DNA of 7,747 nucleotides from Deltaproteobacteria bacterium RIFCSPHIGHO2_12_FULL_43_9 (GTDB lineage Bacteria; Bdellovibrionota; O2-12-FULL-43-9), in assembly GCA_001798265.1 (NCBI GenBank), contig MGRR01000098.1, forward strand, positions 1 to 7,747. Reading direction: 5' to 3'. A program made the position numbers and the translations under genes. Positions 5,302 to 7,747 of this stretch are shown one piece after another (within the stretch, counting starts at the first letter, position 1; each line of letters starts with the position of its first letter). The notes under the pieces are model-generated. The model did not search any database. It was given only the letters and a program-made list of their open reading frames with translations, and was not told where the DNA came from.

Positions 5302-5764
5302 TCAATACCCTTTTACGCTGTGCTTCCCGATAAGACTCAAGCATTTTAGACAATTTTTCGTCGGACAAAGCAAGTATCTCCGCGGCAAATAAAGCGGCAT
5401 TAACGGCACCCGCCCTTCCAATGCCCATAGAAGCAACCGGAACACCCCCCGGCATTTGAGCCGTAGAGAGAAGAGCATCGAACCCCTGAAGAGATGAGGA
5501 ATCAAGCGGCACACCGATAACCGGAAGATTAGTATGCGCGGCAACAACGCCCGCAAGATGCGCGGCATAACCAGCGGCGGCAATTATAACCTTTATCCCC
5601 CTGCCTGGGGCGCTCAACACCAGCTCACGCACATACTCCGGTGTTCTGTGGGCAGAGGCAATATGAACATCAAAACCGATTCCCAGCTCACTCAATAACC
5701 CCGTCGTATCTTCCATCGCCGGCAAATCCGATTTACTCCCCATTAGCACCATTACCTTCTTCAT
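5276..5764 (-). CDS. purE: N5-carboxyaminoimidazole ribonucleotide mutase (PurE, class I type)
   Basis: PurE converts N5-CAIR to CAIR in de novo purine synthesis. The 162-residue length is normal. Motifs seen are MGSKSDLPAM (8-17), phosphate and substrate binding; ASAHRTPEYV (36-45), with His39 as the likely catalytic histidine; IAAAGYAAHLAGVVAAHT (61-78); and GFDALLSTAQMPGGVPVASM (94-113). SAHRT rather than SAHKT points to class I, which normally needs PurK to supply N5-CAIR; no purK is present in this window. Tyr66 and Ala71 replace residues often Gly and Pro in enterobacterial PurE. The ATG lies inside the purD stop (TCAT overlap on the plus strand, 5761-5764), with a strong Shine-Dalgarno, gagaggggt, within the purD end. 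Its own 3' end overlaps the tsaC start. This indicates one translationally coupled transcript. Confidence 0.96.
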   Translation of the reverse strand: MKKVMVLMGSKSDLPAMEDTTGLLSELGIGFDVHIASAHRTPEYVRELVLSAPGRGIKVIIAAAGYAAHLAGVVAAHTNLPVIGVPLDSSSLQGFDALLSTAQMPGGVPVASMGIGRAGAVNAALFAAEILALSDEKLSKMLESYREAQRKRVLSADEELKK

Positions 5765-7026
5765 AACGTAAGACCCCTCTCCCCTATATCCCTTCTAAAA
5801 ATCTTCCCTCTCCACCCTATTTTATCCACTACGCTATATGCCTTCGAAATAGCACTTCTTAAATCTCTCCCTAAAGCAGTTACACCCAGCACCCTTCCAC
5901 CATTCACAGCAATTGACCCATTACTCTTTGTTGTCCCAGCATGAAAAACAATTGCATCATCATCCTTAACACTATCTAATCCTAAAATTTTATCACCCTT
6001 CTTAGGAAACTCCGGATAGCCCTCGGATGCCAATACAACACAAACAGCAGCTCTACTATCCCACTCCAAAGAAACATTTTTTAAATCACCCGAAACTGAC
6101 TTCATAAATATTGGAACAATGTCACTTTTTAATCTTGCCATTATCGGTTGAGTCTCTGGATCACCAAAACGAACATTAAACTCCAAAACCTTTGGTCCAT
6201 CCTTTGTTATCATCACGCCTACGTATAATAATCCTCTAAATTCGAATCCCTTTTCACTCATCCCTCTTAAAAGTGGTTTAATAACCGAATTTTGAATAGC
6301 AGTTTCAACTCTATTAGTTAAAACAGGCGCTGGTGAATATGCCCCCATTCCACCGGTATTCGGCCCCCTGTCACCATCAAGTAATCTCTTGTGATCCTGG
6401 GAACTCGCCAAAGGAACAAAATCCTTCCCATCACAAATCACCAGATACGAAACCTCTTCACCAACCAAACACTCCTCAATTACCACCTTTTTATTTCTCT
6501 TAGAATTCCCTGACCTAAATAGTCTATCTAAGGCAGAATAAAATTCGTTTTCTGAAAAGCAGACAAAGACCCCTTTGCCACTCGCCAAACCATCTTCTTT
6601 TAAAACTATTGGAAGCCCATATTTTTGAAATAAAAACTGGGCTTCTTCCCTTGAATCAATTACATCAAAACCAGCGGTTGGAATTGAAAGTCGCCTCATG
6701 AAATCCTTGGCAAAGGCCTTACTCCCCTCAAGCCTTGAAGCAAGCAGAGTTGGACCAAAGCAGGCCAGTCCCTCACTCTTAAACCTATCCACAATCCCCA
6801 ATGTTAGTGGAAGCTCAGGACCAACGACCGTTAAATCTATTAAATTATCTTTTGCAAAAGAGACCAAGGCATCAATTTGATCCACCTTGATTGGAACATT
6901 GGTCGCCAAAGAGGATGTCCCCGCGTTCCCGGGGGCACAAAAGAGATTTGCACATAAAGGGGATTTCGCTATCTTCCAGGCAAGGGCATGCTCCCTCCCC
7001 CCATTTCCAACCACCAGAATGTTCAT
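5761..7026 (-). CDS. purD: Phosphoribosylamine-glycine ligase (GARS)
   Basis: PurD joins glycine to phosphoribosylamine with ATP, the second step of de novo purine synthesis. At 421 residues it is full length for a monofunctional bacterial enzyme. The N-domain shows VVGNGGREHALAW (5-17), APGNAGT (31-37) and VVGPELPL (67-74). The ATP-grasp domain shows GPTLLASRLEGSK (91-103), KEDGLASGKGV (143-153), IEECLVGEEVS (183-193), SQDHKRLLDGDRGPNTGGMG (209-228) and the Mg/ATP-binding EFNVRFGDPETQP (282-294). Glu144 replaces the usual Ala in KADGLA. The C-terminal domain is intact. The ATG at 7026 is supported by the N-terminal MNILVVGNGG. The upstream Shine-Dalgarno (agcagg) is modest. It heads the purD-purE-tsaC cluster. 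No PurR box or purine riboswitch is evident upstream; that space is occupied by tandem repeats. Confidence 0.97.
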   Translation of the reverse strand: MNILVVGNGGREHALAWKIAKSPLCANLFCAPGNAGTSSLATNVPIKVDQIDALVSFAKDNLIDLTVVGPELPLTLGIVDRFKSEGLACFGPTLLASRLEGSKAFAKDFMRRLSIPTAGFDVIDSREEAQFLFQKYGLPIVLKEDGLASGKGVFVCFSENEFYSALDRLFRSGNSKRNKKVVIEECLVGEEVSYLVICDGKDFVPLASSQDHKRLLDGDRGPNTGGMGAYSPAPVLTNRVETAIQNSVIKPLLRGMSEKGFEFRGLLYVGVMITKDGPKVLEFNVRFGDPETQPIMARLKSDIVPIFMKSVSGDLKNVSLEWDSRAAVCVVLASEGYPEFPKKGDKILGLDSVKDDDAIVFHAGTTKSNGSIAVNGGRVLGVTALGRDLRSAISKAYSVVDKIGWRGKIFRRDIGERGLTL

Positions 7027-7056
7027 ATCTGCCTGCTTTTAGCACATTTGGTGACA

Positions 7057-7111
7057 GAGGAGAATAGGTCACTTTTGTCATTATTGAGGAGAACAGGTTA
7101 TTTTTGTCATT
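7057..7111. repeat. 29-bp imperfect tandem duplication upstream of purD
   Basis: gaggagaa(t/c)aggt at 7057 recurs at 7086, and both copies run on to ttttgtcatt. The period is 29 bp with about three substitutions over 26 bases. The second copy flows directly into the first 40-bp unit at 7101, so its GTCATT end is shared with the hairpin repeat family. Confidence 0.75.
7080..7110 (-). promoter_or_regulatory. Weak candidate promoter for purD
   Basis: On the minus strand ATGACA (7105-7110) and AATAAT (7080-7085) each match five of six consensus bases, but the 19-bp spacing is longer than ideal. The -35 hexamer would be supplied by the GTCAT end of a repeat. This is a guess by eye; transcription could equally come from the ybaK-like gene upstream. 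Confidence 0.2.
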
Positions 7112-7220
7112 CCGGCGAAAGTCGGAATCCAGTACGCGCTTCTTTGTCATTCCGGCGAAAGCCGGAATCCAGTACGCGCTTTTTTGTCATTCCAGCGAAA
7201 GCCGGAATCCAGTACGCGCT
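7101..7220. repeat. Three 40-bp tandem repeats, each holding a complete GTCATTCC hairpin
   Basis: Units at 7101-7140, 7141-7180 and 7181-7220 differ by only a few bases, and each ends ccagtacgcgct. Each holds attccggc, loop gaaa and a pairing arm, with hairpins at 7109-7128, 7149-7168 and 7189-7208. The first has a G-U-type wobble (gtcggaat). The third has one A-C mismatch (attccagc). There are no unique spacers, so this is not a CRISPR array. Confidence 0.95.
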
Positions 7221-7224
7221 TTAT

Positions 7225-7334
7225 GGATCCCGGCTTTCGCCGGGATGACGCTTTCGCTGGGATGACGCTTTCGCCGGGATGACGCTTTCGCTGGGATGAC
7301 GCTTTCGCCGGGATGACGCTCTCGCCGGGATGAC
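7225..7334. repeat. 17-bp tandem array, six units, anchored on one complete hairpin
   Basis: The unit gctttcgccgggatgac starts at 7233, 7250, 7267, 7284, 7301 and 7318. Units 2 and 4 read gctgggat instead of gccgggat, giving partial 34-bp periodicity; unit 6 has ctc in place of ttc. Only the unit at 7233 has its pairing arm: atcccggc (7227-7234), loop tttc, gccgggat (7239-7246). On the minus strand, five half-units precede one complete hairpin. The array ends five bases before the stop codon of the ybaK-like gene. Confidence 0.95.
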
Positions 7335-7338
7335 AGTA

Positions 7339-7747
7339 TTAGGCCTTTAAAGAAAAGTCTCCATGCTTGGGTGCTACAATCCTGTCCCACTCTTTGTATT
7401 GCATTTTTATCGTGCTTGAATGGTCTCCGGACTGAAAAACAATCTCCTTACTTCCTTTTAGAGAATCATCAGCCCAGGTCTCAAGTTTATACAGATTACC
7501 AAATGGCGGCATTGCGCCTATCTGACAATCTGGAAAGAGGCTTCCGAGCTCATATTCCGTGGCAAGCCTGACCTGCTCACCTGTGAATATATTTTCTAAT
7601 TTTGAGAGCTCAACACGATGGGTTGCCGGAAGCGCTAGCAGACCAAATTTGTCACCATGTTTTACTACGACAACCTTAATTACACTCTCACCCGAAACAT
7701 GCTGCGCCTGCGCAACCTGTTGCGATGTAAATGCCTCTTTGTGGGAC
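7339..7747 (-). CDS. YbaK/EbsC-type aminoacyl-tRNA deacylase, 5' end missing (window edge)
   Basis: An open frame enters at the right edge (first full codon at 7746-7744) and ends with TAA at 7339-7341, giving 135 residues and no start codon in the window. The protein shows the YbaK/prolyl-tRNA-editing fold: FTSQQVAQAQHVSGESVIKV (6-25 of the fragment), where Lys24 aligns with the family's catalytic lysine. It continues with LLALPATHRVELSKL (36-50), RLATEYELGSLFPDC (60-74), the signature GAMPPFGNLY (77-86) and EIVFQSGDHSSTIKM (101-115). Family members are about 150-160 residues, so some 15-25 N-terminal residues are missing. Freestanding members hydrolyse mischarged tRNA; which tRNA this one edits cannot be told from the fragment. 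It is upstream of purD on the same strand, separated by the repeat region. Confidence 0.88.
   Translation of the reverse strand, partial: SHKEAFTSQQVAQAQHVSGESVIKVVVVKHGDKFGLLALPATHRVELSKLENIFTGEQVRLATEYELGSLFPDCQIGAMPPFGNLYKLETWADDSLKGSKEIVFQSGDHSSTIKMQYKEWDRIVAPKHGDFSLKA

Noticed and set aside
5302..5583. Second minus-strand frame inside purE
   Set aside because: It is an out-of-frame shadow of purE, whose family motifs are complete in the annotated frame.
7027..7100. Purine riboswitch or PurR operator before purD
   Set aside because: No conserved purine-riboswitch core or ACGCAAACG-type box is seen in the leader.
7101..7334. CRISPR-like repeat array
   Set aside because: Units are contiguous 40-bp and 17-bp tandem copies with no unique spacers between them, and no cas gene is present.
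6988..7390. Open frames on both strands over the repeat block, with peptides such as VIPAKAGI
   Set aside because: They are translations of the palindromic repeat, overlap the purD start and tandem DNA, and have no protein-like composition.

Overview
The window looks like chromosomal DNA from an uncultured Gram-negative bacterium. Base composition is moderate, two predicted proteins carry signal peptides, and intergenic DNA is full of GTCAT...ATGAC palindromic repeats of the kind scattered through many proteobacterial and candidate-phylum genomes. The PurE sequence style and the purD-purE-tsaC order would fit a deltaproteobacterial (Desulfobacterota-like) lineage. That placement is an inference; no marker in the window settles it.

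Layout. 1-176: repeat cluster (hairpins plus a 17-bp tandem array). 177-426: non-coding, with one imperfect inverted repeat. 427-1575 (+): secreted protein with an HExxH zinc-protease motif. 1576-2015: non-coding, with two further repeat families. 2016-2558 (+): secreted protein of unknown function. 2569-3224 (-): two-gene operon, a DUF4160 protein followed by a DUF2442-like/XRE helix-turn-helix protein, with two overlapping inverted repeats just upstream of its first gene. 3348-4607 (-): DUF1015-family protein. 4621-4707: two inverted hairpin repeats, one of which supplies the last codons of tsaC. 4666-7026 (-): tightly overlapping purD-purE-tsaC. 7057-7334: three adjoining tandem-repeat blocks. 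7339-7747 (-): 3' part of a YbaK/EbsC-type aminoacyl-tRNA deacylase gene that runs off the window and has no start codon inside it.

Functionally, purD and purE serve de novo purine synthesis. tsaC makes the threonylcarbamoyl-adenylate used for tRNA t6A37, and the YbaK-like protein clears mischarged tRNA, so the right half is housekeeping. The left half is accessory: two exported proteins and a candidate toxin-antitoxin-like pair.

The most unusual signal is in the repeats. Nine hairpins all have an 8-bp stem and, read from the GTCAT side, a four-base loop fitting GNRA. Stem sequences differ between copies while pairing is kept almost everywhere. At four loci a truncated unit (GTCAT, 5' arm, loop) is tandemly duplicated directly upstream of one complete hairpin. 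This resembles REP/BIME elements mobilised by RAYT transposases, with an additional half-hairpin amplification pattern.
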